DNA of 64,000 bases from a bacterium 1XD42-76 (GCA_009917545.1 QZDW01000017.1:1-64000), one strand, 5' to 3'. Counted from the stretch's first letter, positions 25,353-34,164 are shown. Notes: generated by a model not told the origin, from the letters alone. A program made the numbers and translations.

Positions 25353-26048
25353 TTACTGCTTTTCAATCTTATAGCCGACTCCCCAGACGACCTTTAAGTA
25401 ACGCGGCTCCTTGGGATTGATTTCAATTTTTTCACGGATATGGCGGATATGTACAGCTACCGTGTTGTCAGCACCAATGGCGTCCTCGTTCCAGATCTTT
25501 TCATAGATCTGGTCAATGGAAAAGACTTTCCCGGCATTTTTGACGAGCAGCAGCAGGATATTGTATTCAATGGGGGTAAGCTTAATCAGCTCTCCGTCCA
25601 CAGAGACCTCTTTGTTTTCATCATTGATCTGAAGGCCGCCGCATCGGTAGATCTGGGAATTATTCTGCTGATTCAGATTTCCAAGCTGGGTATAGCGGCG
25701 GAGCTGGGACTTTACCCGGGCGACCAGCTCCAGAGGATTAAATGGCTTGGTAATATAGTCGTCAGCTCCAATATTAAGTCCCAGGATCTTATCCGTATCC
25801 TCGGATTTAGCAGAGAGGATGATGATGGGAATGCTGCTGGTCTCGCGGACCTTTAAGGTGGTACGGATCCCGTCAAGGCCCGGCATCATCACGTCTACAA
25901 TCATCAGATTGACCTCATGCTTTTCCAGAAGCTCCAATGCTTCATAGCCGTCATACGCACGGATGACCTCAAAACCCTCCCCGGTCAGATAGATATTTAT
26001 TGCTTCCACAATCTGTTTATCGTCGTCACATACAAGAATGGTTTGCAT
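25353..26048 (-). CDS. OmpR/PhoB-type response regulator
   Basis: A 231-residue regulator. The receiver domain has acidic residues Asp8-Asp10, phospho-acceptor Asp52 in MIVDVMMPG, and the conserved Lys in ILSAKSED. Residues ~130-231 form a winged-helix DNA-binding domain ending WGVGYKIEK. The VanR-like architecture pairs with the kinase just downstream. It is preceded by AGGAGG and a 17-bp inverted repeat (26069-26141) that may be its operator. Target genes are not evident; glgB lies upstream. Confidence 0.93.
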   Translation of the reverse strand: MQTILVCDDDKQIVEAINIYLTGEGFEVIRAYDGYEALELLEKHEVNLMIVDVMMPGLDGIRTTLKVRETSSIPIIILSAKSEDTDKILGLNIGADDYITKPFNPLELVARVKSQLRRYTQLGNLNQQNNSQIYRCGGLQINDENKEVSVDGELIKLTPIEYNILLLLVKNAGKVFSIDQIYEKIWNEDAIGADNTVAVHIRHIREKIEINPKEPRYLKVVWGVGYKIEKQ

Positions 26049-26068
26049 AGAATTCCTCCTTGTGAATA

Positions 26069-26141
26069 AATACGTTCACCATGTTCTGGCGACACGGAAT
26101 CGAATACTTCCAGTATATCACAAAAACATGGTGAACGTATT
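26069..26141. promoter_or_regulatory. 17-bp inverted repeat around the two-component operon promoter region
   Basis: Perfect arms aatacgttcaccatgtt (26069-26085) and aacatggtgaacgtatt (26125-26141), 39 bases apart. The interval holds a TATACT on the minus strand, a possible -10 box. The near arm lies about 20 bases before the response regulator start. It may be a pair of regulator-binding sites allowing looping, or an RNA hairpin. Confidence 0.6.
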
Positions 26142-26186
26142 AAAATTTCCTGACATTTTTATATAGCGGCGTCAAAGCGCAGCTGT

Positions 26187-28127
26187 TCAGTTAAAACGGA
26201 ATATGGCAGCTCCATATGCGGGAAGCGGATAGGCAAAGGAGTACGGCTGGCCGTCGCACTCACCTTTTTTGGCTTTGGCTGAAAATGCACGTTCACCGCG
26301 TTTATAAAGGCCGTGACGGCTGTCTGACAGCAGGGTATAGGTAGTAGCTTTGGGAACACCGATACAGTAATCTTCCCGGTCAACCGGTGTGAAATTGCAG
26401 ATAAACAAAAGGTTTTTCTTCCCTGTCTCGTCACGCCGGATGAAGCTGAAGATACTTCTGTCTCCGTCATTGGCATTAATCCACATGAATCCGTCCTCTT
26501 CACTGTCCTTTCGGTAGAGCGCCGGATACTTTTGGTAAATATGGAGAAGGCCGTTCACATATTGCTGAAGATCTTTGTGAAGCGGTTCATCCGCCAGATA
26601 CCAGTCAAGACCGACTTTTTCATCCCACTCATGGTATTGGCCGAAATCCTGTCCCATAAACAGAAGCTTTTTCCCGGGATGGCCGATCATAAAGGTAAAA
26701 CCGACCTTCAGATTGGCAAATTTGTCCTCATGGAGCCCCGGCATTTTGTTGATCATCGAACATTTCAGATGAACGACCTCGTCATGGGATAACGTGAGGA
26801 TATAATTTTCGCTCGTGGCATAGGTGATGCCGAATGTCATTTTATTGTGATTGTATTTTCGGAAATATGGGTCGAGCTTCATGTATTCCAGGAAATCATG
26901 CATCCAGCCCATGTTCCATTTGAAGGTAAAGCCCAGGCCTCCTGTCTCCGGGGTGCTGGTAACGCCGGGCCATGCGGTGGACTCCTCGGCAATCATAATC
27001 GCCCCTGTCAGAGGACCCGTGAGAACGCTGTTTAAATGGCGGAAGAATTCGATTGCTTCCAGATTCTTATTCTCGCCATATTTATTCGGAACCCAGTTGC
27101 CGTCGCTTCTGCCATAGTCCAGATAGAGCATGGAGGCCACGGCATCTACGCGCAATCCGTCGACATGGTATACCTCCACCCAGTATTTGGCATTGGCGAT
27201 CAGAAAGTTTTTGACCTCATTTTTGCTGAAATCAAAGACTTTGGTCCCCCAGTCCGGGTGTTCCCCCTTTCTGGGATCCGCGTATTCATAGAGCGGCTGG
27301 CCGTCAAAGTCGGCAAGTCCATGCGCATCTTTGGGGAAGTGGGCCGGAACCCAGTCCAGGATAACGCCGATGCCCTTTTTGTGAAGATAATTTACAAAAT
27401 ACATGAAGTCTTTTGGCGTACCGTAACGGGAGGTGGGCGCATAGTATCCCGTGACCTGATAGCCCCAGGAACCATCGTAGGGATGCTCGGCGATCCCCAT
27501 CAGCTCGACGTGGGTGTACCCCATTTTCTTTACATAGTCGGCCAGCTCGTGGGCTGCCTCTTTGTATGTATAGTAGCCCTCTTTTTCTGCTCTGTCTGCC
27601 TTCTTCCAGGAGCCGAGATGAACCTCATAGATCGCCATCGGCGATTTTTCCGGGACAGACTGCTTCCTTGCCTGGATCCATTTTTCGTCGTCCCAGTGGA
27701 AACCGGTAATATCTGTAGTGACAGAAGCGGTGCCGGGACGGAACTCTGCGCTGAAGGCAAAAGGATCCGCCTTGTAGAGAATCTTCCCCTCCTGAGTCGT
27801 AATCGCGAATTTGTACAGTTCACCTGTGCCAAGGCCAGGGATAAAGAGCTCGTAAATGCCGGAATCTTCGAGCGGTTTCATAGGAGCAGCCTCGGGATTC
27901 CAGGCATTGAAGTCGCCGACCACGCCGACTGCCCTGGCATGGGGCGCCCAGACGGCGAAATACATGCCGGCCTTCCCTCTCAGGGTCTTTGGGTGTGCGC
28001 CGAGCTTCCCATAGATATCATAGTGGGTCCCCTCCCCAAAGAGATACCGGTCAAATTCTGTGATAAAGTTGGTCGTTCCGGGTATTTTTTTTCTGGAAAC
28101 CGTTGTCTTATTATTTGCGCCTTTCAT
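26187..28127 (-). CDS. glgB: 1,4-alpha-glucan branching enzyme
   Basis: A 646-residue GH13 branching enzyme that makes alpha-1,6 branches in glycogen. It has an N-terminal CBM48 domain (MYFAVWAPHARAVGVVGDFNAW), then the GH13 barrel with DWVPAHFPKDAHGL, the nucleophile Asp in GLRVDAVASML, the acid/base Glu in MIAEESTAWPG, LSHDEVVHLK, and a C-terminal beta domain. The length is normal. It follows the GH13 glycosidase with two bases between, within an operon also holding DUF2508 and perhaps arsR. No other glycogen genes (glgC, glgA) are in the window. Confidence 0.95.
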   Translation of the reverse strand: MKGANNKTTVSRKKIPGTTNFITEFDRYLFGEGTHYDIYGKLGAHPKTLRGKAGMYFAVWAPHARAVGVVGDFNAWNPEAAPMKPLEDSGIYELFIPGLGTGELYKFAITTQEGKILYKADPFAFSAEFRPGTASVTTDITGFHWDDEKWIQARKQSVPEKSPMAIYEVHLGSWKKADRAEKEGYYTYKEAAHELADYVKKMGYTHVELMGIAEHPYDGSWGYQVTGYYAPTSRYGTPKDFMYFVNYLHKKGIGVILDWVPAHFPKDAHGLADFDGQPLYEYADPRKGEHPDWGTKVFDFSKNEVKNFLIANAKYWVEVYHVDGLRVDAVASMLYLDYGRSDGNWVPNKYGENKNLEAIEFFRHLNSVLTGPLTGAIMIAEESTAWPGVTSTPETGGLGFTFKWNMGWMHDFLEYMKLDPYFRKYNHNKMTFGITYATSENYILTLSHDEVVHLKCSMINKMPGLHEDKFANLKVGFTFMIGHPGKKLLFMGQDFGQYHEWDEKVGLDWYLADEPLHKDLQQYVNGLLHIYQKYPALYRKDSEEDGFMWINANDGDRSIFSFIRRDETGKKNLLFICNFTPVDREDYCIGVPKATTYTLLSDSRHGLYKRGERAFSAKAKKGECDGQPYSFAYPLPAYGAAIFRFN

Positions 28128-28129
28128 GG

Positions 28130-29470
28130 TTACTCCTCCCGAAGCAGATAGATAGCCCCGCTGTCTGCGGGCAGCGTTACGGACAGCCTGCCGTTTTCCA
28201 CAAGGAGCGGGCTGCTCTCCGGTTCCAGCAGATTGACTGCGTTCTGTGCAGAGAATGGAAGAGGAATGGAGAGCGCCGCCGGATGATCGTCGTTATTGAC
28301 AGCTGATACGAGCCGGTCTGTCTCCCCCAGGCGGCAGAATGCGTACTGTCTGTTTGTCAAAAGAAGTTCCTTGTAAGCACCGCCGTGGAAGGCGTCGTAT
28401 TTTTTGTGGATCCCGGCCAGAGCCGTGATCTGTTCTGTAAGCGTGCAGGAAAGCTCCTGTTTTTTCTGTATGGATATCGCCGGGCGCAGCGCTTCATCGG
28501 ACGTCCGTGAGCGCTTCCCCTCGATTCCCCATTCGCCCCCATAGTAGATGGACGGGATTCCGGGGAGAGTAAAGAGGAGATGATATACAGGGATAAGGTG
28601 CGCCGGGTCATTTAACTTGCTGGCAATCCGGTCCTCGTCATGATTATCCACAAAAGTGTAGAGAGCGTTGCCGACCGCTTCCAGGCGTTTTACATTGTGG
28701 GCAATCTCGAAATAGTTGTGGTCGTTATGGGCGGAGTAGAGTGCTTTGTGCAGCTCGTAATTTGTAACGGAATAGAGCGTTTCCTGATTGACCCAGCGGC
28801 TGTATTCGCCGTGAATCACTTCGCCCATCAGCCAGAAATCCTGCTTCATGGAGGAGGTCTTTGCGCGCATTTCCTTCATGAAGTCAAAGTCCAGCACATT
28901 AGCACAGTCAAGACGGATCCCGTCGATGTCGAATTCATCGACCCAGAAGCGGATCGTTTCAAATAAGTAATCCTTTACCACCGGATTTTTAAGATTCAGG
29001 CAGGGAAGTTCGTAATGCCCCTGCCAGGCTTCGTAGCCGAAGGGATCTCCCAGAGGGCTTCCCCAGCCGAAATTGACCCCGCGGTACCAGTCCCGGTACG
29101 GGGAAGCATCCCTTTTGGCCTGAAGATCGCGGAAAGCAAAAAATTCGCGCCCTGTATGGTTAAAAACACCGTCCACCACAACCTGGATTCCATTCTGATG
29201 GCATTCGGAAACGAACTCTTTAAAATCGTCGTTGGTTCCCAGACGCCTGTCAATGAGGCGGAAGTCCCTTGTATCGTAACCGTGGGAGGAGGAGTCAAAG
29301 AGGGGGCCGATATAGACTGCAGTGCAGTTTAATTCCCGCATATGGGGGATCCACTGCATGAGCTCCCCGAAGCGGGGAGTGACGGCTTCCTCCTGATTCT
29401 GTTTGGGGGCGCCTAAGAGCCCCAATGGGTAAATGTGATAGAAAACAGCCTGTTTATACCAGGGAATCAT
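28130..29470 (-). CDS. GH13 alpha-amylase family glycosidase
   Basis: A 446-residue cytoplasmic GH13 enzyme without signal peptide. The barrel motifs are VVVDGVFNHTG (region I), GIRLDCANVL with the nucleophile Asp (region II), LMGEVIHG with the acid/base Glu (region III), and FVDNHDEDR (region IV). It is smaller than typical neopullulanases and lacks their N-terminal domain; maltodextrin-cleaving or cyclomaltodextrinase-like activity is the best guess. It is two bases before glgB and six after DUF2508, so it is co-translated with glycogen branching, consistent with glycogen or maltodextrin turnover. Confidence 0.88.
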   Translation of the reverse strand: MIPWYKQAVFYHIYPLGLLGAPKQNQEEAVTPRFGELMQWIPHMRELNCTAVYIGPLFDSSSHGYDTRDFRLIDRRLGTNDDFKEFVSECHQNGIQVVVDGVFNHTGREFFAFRDLQAKRDASPYRDWYRGVNFGWGSPLGDPFGYEAWQGHYELPCLNLKNPVVKDYLFETIRFWVDEFDIDGIRLDCANVLDFDFMKEMRAKTSSMKQDFWLMGEVIHGEYSRWVNQETLYSVTNYELHKALYSAHNDHNYFEIAHNVKRLEAVGNALYTFVDNHDEDRIASKLNDPAHLIPVYHLLFTLPGIPSIYYGGEWGIEGKRSRTSDEALRPAISIQKKQELSCTLTEQITALAGIHKKYDAFHGGAYKELLLTNRQYAFCRLGETDRLVSAVNNDDHPAALSIPLPFSAQNAVNLLEPESSPLLVENGRLSVTLPADSGAIYLLREE

Positions 29471-29476
29471 GTAATA

Positions 29477-29710
29477 TCAAGCCTCCTGTAATTCCCGCTT
29501 CTTAAGTTTCCTTAAAAGGAACTGGTAACGGAGCTGTGCGGCATTCAGCTCGAAAATGTAGCAGTCAATCAGCGTCGGATCGACGACCTGCTCAAACTGG
29601 CTCTGAGCGGAAAGGATCGCAGATTTGCTGATCTCGATCTGCTGCATCAGCTCCGAAAGCTCCTTCCGGGCTTCCTTTCTTACAGCGGTTTTTTTGTTGG
29701 TAAAAATCAT
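29477..29710 (-). CDS. DUF2508 (YaaL-like) family protein
   Basis: A 77-residue highly charged helical protein resembling the YaaL/DUF2508 family, which is usually found near recR or sigma-factor genes in Firmicutes; the function is unknown. The ATG at 29710 follows GGAG by nine bases; an upstream ATG at 29725 sits in that site. The start codon lies in one arm of a perfect 9-bp inverted repeat. The placement in a carbohydrate operon is unusual. Confidence 0.65.
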   Translation of the reverse strand: MIFTNKKTAVRKEARKELSELMQQIEISKSAILSAQSQFEQVVDPTLIDCYIFELNAAQLRYQFLLRKLKKRELQEA

Positions 29711-29748
29711 ACTACCACGCTCCATTCATTACTATTTAATGGTAGTAT
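29709..29748. promoter_or_regulatory. 9-bp inverted repeat covering DUF2508 start and ribosome site
   Basis: Perfect arms atactacca (29709-29717) and tggtagtat (29740-29748) with a 22-base loop that holds the Shine-Dalgarno GGAG; one arm includes the start codon. In RNA this would hide the start; in DNA it could be an operator for the ArsR-type regulator next to it. Confidence 0.5.
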
Positions 29749-29770
29749 CGTCCGGAATTTGTCAGAATAT

Positions 29771-30109
29771 TCATTCAGTACAGGCATTTTGCAATTCATC
29801 TTTGAGACAGGCGAGCTTACTGATCGCAGTCTCGATCGTCAGATAGTAGTAATTGCAGACGCCCTGCCTGCGGACATCAATCAGGCCGGACTCCTTAAGA
29901 ACCTTTAAATGATGGGAAATAGCGGGCCGGGACAGACTTGTCTGTTCCGTTATCTCCTTTACATTCAGTCCCTGGGCCGGGCAGGAGCCGCCATCCGGCA
30001 GGGCTTCATACAAATGCTGGATGATAGTAAGCCTTGTACTGTCACCCAGGGCAATAAAGAGCGGAACACAGTCGGCAAAGGACTGCGTCAGCTTGCCTCT
30101 TTTTAGCAT
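29771..30109 (-). CDS. ArsR family transcriptional regulator
   Basis: A 112-residue winged-helix protein with FIALGDSTRLTIIQHL, the recognition helix in TSLSRPAISHHLKVL, and the wing GVCNYYYL, typical of ArsR/SmtB repressors. The classic ELCVCDL metal site is missing, although Cys residues occur elsewhere, so the effector is uncertain. The ATG at 30109 is ten bases from GGGGAG; ATG 30118 is an alternative. It is upstream of DUF2508, the GH13 gene and glgB in the same direction. A 16-bp AT palindrome lies 90 bases upstream. Confidence 0.85.
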   Translation of the reverse strand: MLKRGKLTQSFADCVPLFIALGDSTRLTIIQHLYEALPDGGSCPAQGLNVKEITEQTSLSRPAISHHLKVLKESGLIDVRRQGVCNYYYLTIETAISKLACLKDELQNACTE

Positions 30110-30199
30110 AGCACCCATTCTCCCCTTTCCTGTGCGGAACGAAAGCCGTAACCGTTCAGACAGGCTGAGCGGCCATGGAAAACCGATCATTGGTTTAAA

Positions 30200-30215
30200 A
30201 AATTAAACTTAATTT
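30200..30215. promoter_or_regulatory. AT-rich palindrome upstream of arsR-type gene
   Basis: Perfect aaattaa-ac-ttaattt palindrome. Its position in the upstream region of the ArsR-type gene suits an autoregulatory operator. The rest of 30216-30339 shows no gene. Confidence 0.4.
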
Positions 30216-30339
30216 ATTTTATCATCTTTTTTGAAATGAGTCAATCAACTGTTTGAAATTTCTTGTTTTTGGGTCAGGGATGAGGAAAATTTTGTGCATT
30301 TTTACTAAAATCCGGGCCTCGTTTTTTACATTTTCGAAA

Positions 30340-30368
30340 TTGACTTTTTCCTGTTCCTGGCAGATAAT
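30340..30368 (+). promoter_or_regulatory. candidate promoter of the Tad-like locus
   Basis: TTGACT at 30340-30345 and GATAAT at 30363-30368 with a 17-base spacer, about 185 bases before the first gene of the locus. Confidence 0.5.
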
Positions 30369-30383
30369 AAGAGCACATTCAGC

Positions 30384-30455
30384 GATGAGCGTTCTGGCTC
30401 ATCTGGTTTATCAAAATCGGCATTTTCAGCCAAAAGCCCGGTTCGGGCGTTTTTC
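30384..30455 (+). terminator. hairpin and intrinsic terminator in the Tad-locus leader
   Basis: A perfect 7-bp hairpin gatgagc/gctcatc (30384-30403), then gcccg-gtt-cgggc (30436-30448) flanked by AAAA and followed by gTTTTT (30450-30454). Lying between the candidate promoter and the first gene, it could act as an attenuator. I could not match it to a known riboswitch. Confidence 0.55.
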
Positions 30456-30553
30456 CAGATCATACAGGTTTTGAGTTGCACAGGCAGTTTATGTGTACAG
30501 AGCAAACAGTTTTGTTGTGTTCTGTTGTTACAGCAGCGAGAGGAGGTGATGAT

Positions 30554-31069
30554 ATGGCAGCTTTATTTGTGATTCTCTTGTCAGCGGCTGTGAGCGATTG
30601 AAAGTATGGGAAAGTGTTTCACTGGCAGATCCTTTCAGGACTGATCGCGGGCCTTGGCTGGCGGCTGTATATGGGAGGCAGAGAATGTTTCCTGCCGGAG
30701 ACGGTTTTTTATACCGGACGGATTGCGGGGACATGCGCTCTTTTTTATGGCCTGTTTTTGTGCCGGGCGATGGGCGCCGGAGATATTAAACTGATGGCAG
30801 TCTGCACAGGGTTTCTTGGATTCTGGGATGGCCTTTTCGTGATTTTTCTGGGCCTGGTGCTCGCAGGAGGAAAGGCGGCCTGGACAGCTATCAGGAGCAG
30901 AGGGCTCAGGGAGCAGTGGACAGGATTTTTTCTGTATGCTGTATGCATGATGCAAAGCAGATCCGTTACAGCATACCCGCAGAGTCAAAATCCGGAGCAT
31001 GAGATCCGCCTGGGCCCATATCTTTTTGGGGGCTATTGCCTGTTTTGGGGGTATCGTCTGCTTTTTTGA
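30554..31069 (+). pseudogene. A24 prepilin peptidase interrupted by in-frame TGA
   Basis: Read through one stop, the frame gives a 171-codon CpaA/TadV-type prepilin peptidase: MAALFVILLSAAVSD, stop TGA at 30599-30601, then KYGKVFHWQ and the rest, with the second catalytic motif GAGD near residue 77 and hydrophobic helices throughout. The first catalytic Asp is the residue just before the stop; the family usually has a hydrophobic or aromatic residue in the stop position, so TGG to TGA is likely. A near-perfect AGGAGGTGAT site precedes the ATG. A GTG at 30614 could restart translation but would lack the first Asp. It may be a pseudogene, a sequence error or a recoded gene. A second peptidase is at 38467. 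Confidence 0.75.
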
Positions 31070-31209
31070 TGCCTGGTATCGGAAAACGGGGTGTTCAAGA
31101 GGGGCGTTGACTGATACGGCTGGATCCGTCCATACGGCCGGTTGAACCGTGCGGCCCTCTGCCCATGCAACCGATGGATCCACGTGGCCGGAAACGAAGG
31201 GAGGAGAAC

Positions 31210-32223
31210 GTGAAAAAAATTATGGCGGTCTACGACGCGGAGCCGCTTTATGCGGAACGGCTGTCGGACTATGTGAACCGGAAGGATAAAGGGCTGTTTA
31301 AAGCCAGAGCATTTACCTCCAGAGAACGGCTGGAAACGTTTGCCCGTGAGAATCATGTGGACGTGCTTTTAACGGGAGAGAACATAAAAGAGGTGTCTAT
31401 GATACGAAGCCGGCAGACGATTTATCTGTCTGAGGAACGGCCGGCAGAAAGGCAGGAGGGGCAGGAACACAAAATATATAAATATCAGTCAGGAGACGAT
31501 ATTTTAAGAGAGGTGATGGACTGCTATGGGGAAATGCCAGAGGCGGAGCTGGTATTCCGATCCGGCGGAAAAGCAAAGCGCATCCTCGGAGTGTATTCGC
31601 CTACAGGGCGGTGCGGCAAAACATCCCTAGCACTCTCGATCGGGCAGCTTTTGGCGAGGGAAGAAAAGGTACTGTTCGTGTGCCTGGATGAATTTACAGG
31701 ATTTTCCAGGCTCATGAACGAGCGCTGGAAGCGGGATCTGTCAGATTTGATTTATTACTACAAACAGGGACGGTTTAATGCAGCCAGACTTAACTCCATC
31801 ATCTATTATATGGGAGATATGGCATGGCTGCCGCCGGTCCGGTTCCCGGATGACTATAATCAGATTTCGGCAGAGGAAATGGCAGGTCTCATGCAGCAGA
31901 TTTTGAAGGAGAGCGATTATGCCACGCTGATACTGGATATCGGAAACTATGGGAGGCAGGTGCTTCCGCTCCTGGAAATCTGCCATGAGGTGTATATGCC
32001 AGTCAAAGAGGATATGTTCTCACAGGCCAAACAGCAGGAGTTCGACGACTATATGGCAGGATGCGGCAGACAGGCTTTAAAGGAGCGTCTGCACGAGGTA
32101 CACGTGCCGCCGCCTGTGGGGAGAAAGAAAACAGAGCTTTTCCCGCAGGAATTGATGTGGGGAGATATGGGTGACTTTGTGAGAAATGTTTTGAAAGGAC
32201 AAAACAGTCAATGGGACAGCTAA
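31210..32223 (+). CDS. TadZ/CpaE-like ATPase
   Basis: A 337-residue protein with an N-terminal receiver-like domain (~residues 1-110, KIMAVYDAEPLYAERL) and a MinD/ParA-type ATPase domain with a P-loop GRCGKTS in VYSPTGRCGKTSLAL. TadZ/CpaE proteins place the Tad secretion machine in the cell. The GTG start at 31210 follows GGGAGGAG at the right spacing; the open frame extends upstream to 31165 without a site. It overlaps the TadA-like gene by 13 bases. Later ATPase motifs are weaker than in ParA, so hydrolysis is uncertain. Confidence 0.8.
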   Translation: MKKIMAVYDAEPLYAERLSDYVNRKDKGLFKARAFTSRERLETFARENHVDVLLTGENIKEVSMIRSRQTIYLSEERPAERQEGQEHKIYKYQSGDDILREVMDCYGEMPEAELVFRSGGKAKRILGVYSPTGRCGKTSLALSIGQLLAREEKVLFVCLDEFTGFSRLMNERWKRDLSDLIYYYKQGRFNAARLNSIIYYMGDMAWLPPVRFPDDYNQISAEEMAGLMQQILKESDYATLILDIGNYGRQVLPLLEICHEVYMPVKEDMFSQAKQQEFDDYMAGCGRQALKERLHEVHVPPPVGRKKTELFPQELMWGDMGDFVRNVLKGQNSQWDS

Positions 32224-33437
32224 AGCAGGCAATGCGTGAGAGGATCCTCCATGAAGTCACGTACCAGAGACAGATGAGCGATGAGGAGATTGCGGAACTG
32301 ATTGATGGAGAGCTCATGGCATATGCCGGGGAGACACCGTTAAGCCTGAAGGAACGGCTGGCGTTACAAAGGGAACTGTTTGATTCCTTCCGCCGGCTTG
32401 ACATCCTGCAGGAGCTGGTGGATGACCCGGGGATTACGGAGATCATGGTAAACGGGCCCTCGGAGATCTTTGTGGAGCAGGACGGGCAGTTCAGGCGCTG
32501 GGAAAAAAGCTTTGAGTCAGGCGACCAGCTTCTGGATCTCATCCAGCAGATTGTGAGCGGAGTGAATCGGATCGTGAATACTTCCACCCCGATTGCGGAC
32601 GCCCGTCTCCCGGACGGTTCGCGTGTCCACGTGGTGCTTAAGCCGGTGGCTCTGGACGGGCCGGTACTGACGATCCGCAAGTTTCCGGAGCCAGTGACGA
32701 TGGAGCGGCTTCTGGAGTATGGGAGCCTCTCGGAACAGGCATCAGGGCTTTTAAAAATGCTTACAGATGCCCGCTATAACATCTTTGTCAGCGGAGGCAC
32801 CGGGGCAGGAAAAACGACTTTTCTGAATGCGCTTTCAGAATTTATCCCTTCCGGAGAGCGCGTGATTACCATCGAGGACTCTGCAGAACTTCGCCTCCGG
32901 CATATTGAAAATCTGGTCCGCCTGGAGACGAGATCTGCGAATGCGGAAGGTGAGGGTGAGATCGCCATCAGCGACCTGATACGTGCGGCGCTGCGCATGC
33001 GCCCGGATCGGATCCTGATCGGTGAGGTGCGCGGAAAGGAAGCCTTGGATCTGCTACAGGCGATGAATACGGGCCATGACGGCAGCCTCTCTACGGGCCA
33101 TGCAAACAGCCCGAAGGATATGCTTTCCCGTCTGGAGACAATGGTCCTGATGGCCGCTGATCTGCCGCTCCCTGCAATACGCAGTCAGATCGCATCTGCC
33201 CTCGATATCATGGTTCATGTGGCAAGACTTCGCGATAAGAGCAGGAAGGTGACAGCGATCGAGGAGGTGGAACGGTATGAAAACGGCGAAATTATTCTCA
33301 ATCCCCTGTTTCTTTATAAAGAAAGGGAAGAAAATGCAGGAAGCTCTGTCAGGCGCCGGCGTGTGGAAGGGAGCCTGGAACAGGTCGGGGAGCTTAAACA
33401 TAAGGAAAAGCTCAGAATGGCAGGGTATCTGGTATGA
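32211..33437 (+). CDS. tadA: TadA/CpaF family secretion ATPase
   Basis: A 408-residue GspE-superfamily ATPase that powers Tad/Flp pilus assembly. It has an N-terminal helical domain, the DDPGITEIMVNGP segment, Walker A GGTGAGKTT at 195-203, an Asp box (TIEDSAEL), Walker B RILIGEVRG near 271-279, and the His box TGHDGSLSTGHAN. The length is typical for CpaF. Its start lies inside the end of the TadZ-like gene, and its 3' end overlaps the next gene, so translation is tightly coupled. Confidence 0.93.
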   Translation: MGQLKQAMRERILHEVTYQRQMSDEEIAELIDGELMAYAGETPLSLKERLALQRELFDSFRRLDILQELVDDPGITEIMVNGPSEIFVEQDGQFRRWEKSFESGDQLLDLIQQIVSGVNRIVNTSTPIADARLPDGSRVHVVLKPVALDGPVLTIRKFPEPVTMERLLEYGSLSEQASGLLKMLTDARYNIFVSGGTGAGKTTFLNALSEFIPSGERVITIEDSAELRLRHIENLVRLETRSANAEGEGEIAISDLIRAALRMRPDRILIGEVRGKEALDLLQAMNTGHDGSLSTGHANSPKDMLSRLETMVLMAADLPLPAIRSQIASALDIMVHVARLRDKSRKVTAIEEVERYENGEIILNPLFLYKEREENAGSSVRRRRVEGSLEQVGELKHKEKLRMAGYLV

Positions 33438-34164
33438 GGAATACCATTTAAGTATCAGAGAGTGGCTGCTCTATGCAGCCCAGGGAGCTGTGGGTGCGGC
33501 ACTGCTTGTCTTTGTGTTCTATCGGAGTGTACCTGTGTTTTTTATCTTTCTTCCTCTGGGGCTCTGCTATCCTCTGTACATCCGGAGAGATTTGAAGAAA
33601 AAGCGTCTGGAAGCGCTGAGGCTTCAATTTAAGGATGCAATTCTGGTGGTGGCCTCTTGTCTGAATGCAGGATACTCGGTGGAGAATGCGTTTGCGGCTT
33701 CCCTTGAGGAGGTAAACCGTCTCTATGGTTCTGACTCCATGATTTCAGCGGAACTTAGGCTCTTAATCCATAAAATAAAGCTGAACCGCCCATTAGAGGA
33801 GGCGCTTGAAGATCTGGCACAAAGGAGTGGAATCGAGGATATCGACAATTTTGCAGAGGTATTTTTGGCAGCCAGAAAGAGCGGCGGCGAACTGATGAAA
33901 ATCATTGCCAGAACAGCGGAAATCATCGGGGAGAAGATTCGGATTCAGGAGGACATCCTCACTATGACGGCCTCAAAGCGCCTGGAACAAAAAATCATGA
34001 GTGCCATTCCAATCCTGATTGTATTTTATATTGAATTTACGTCCCCGTCTTTTTTTGACATTCTTTACACGACACTTATGGGACGTGTGATTATGACTTT
34101 CTGTCTTTTCGTGTATCTGCTGGCCTGCCAGACGGCCCGTATGTTTCTGGACATTGAGATATGA
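33334..34164 (+). CDS. TadB-like membrane protein (T2SSF)
   Basis: A 276-residue inner-membrane platform protein. Two N-terminal helices (~residues 50-85) are followed by a cytoplasmic T2SSF/GspF domain (ILVVASCLNAGYSVENAF, ARKSGGELMKI) and two C-terminal helices. TadB pairs with TadC to couple the ATPase to pilin assembly. No ATG lies close to the tadA stop in this frame; ATG 33334 with a GGGAAG site is the best start, giving about 100 bases of overlap with tadA. The N-terminal ~45 residues may not all be translated. Confidence 0.85.
   Translation: MQEALSGAGVWKGAWNRSGSLNIRKSSEWQGIWYEEYHLSIREWLLYAAQGAVGAALLVFVFYRSVPVFFIFLPLGLCYPLYIRRDLKKKRLEALRLQFKDAILVVASCLNAGYSVENAFAASLEEVNRLYGSDSMISAELRLLIHKIKLNRPLEEALEDLAQRSGIEDIDNFAEVFLAARKSGGELMKIIARTAEIIGEKIRIQEDILTMTASKRLEQKIMSAIPILIVFYIEFTSPSFFDILYTTLMGRVIMTFCLFVYLLACQTARMFLDIEI

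Noticed and set aside
30375-30553. Cyclic-di-GMP riboswitch before the Tad locus
   Set aside because: The conserved core of the GEMM class could not be found; only a simple terminator hairpin is present.
30599-30601. TGA as a selenocysteine codon in the prepilin peptidase
   Set aside because: No clear SECIS-like hairpin directly follows the TGA, and the family does not use Cys at this position.
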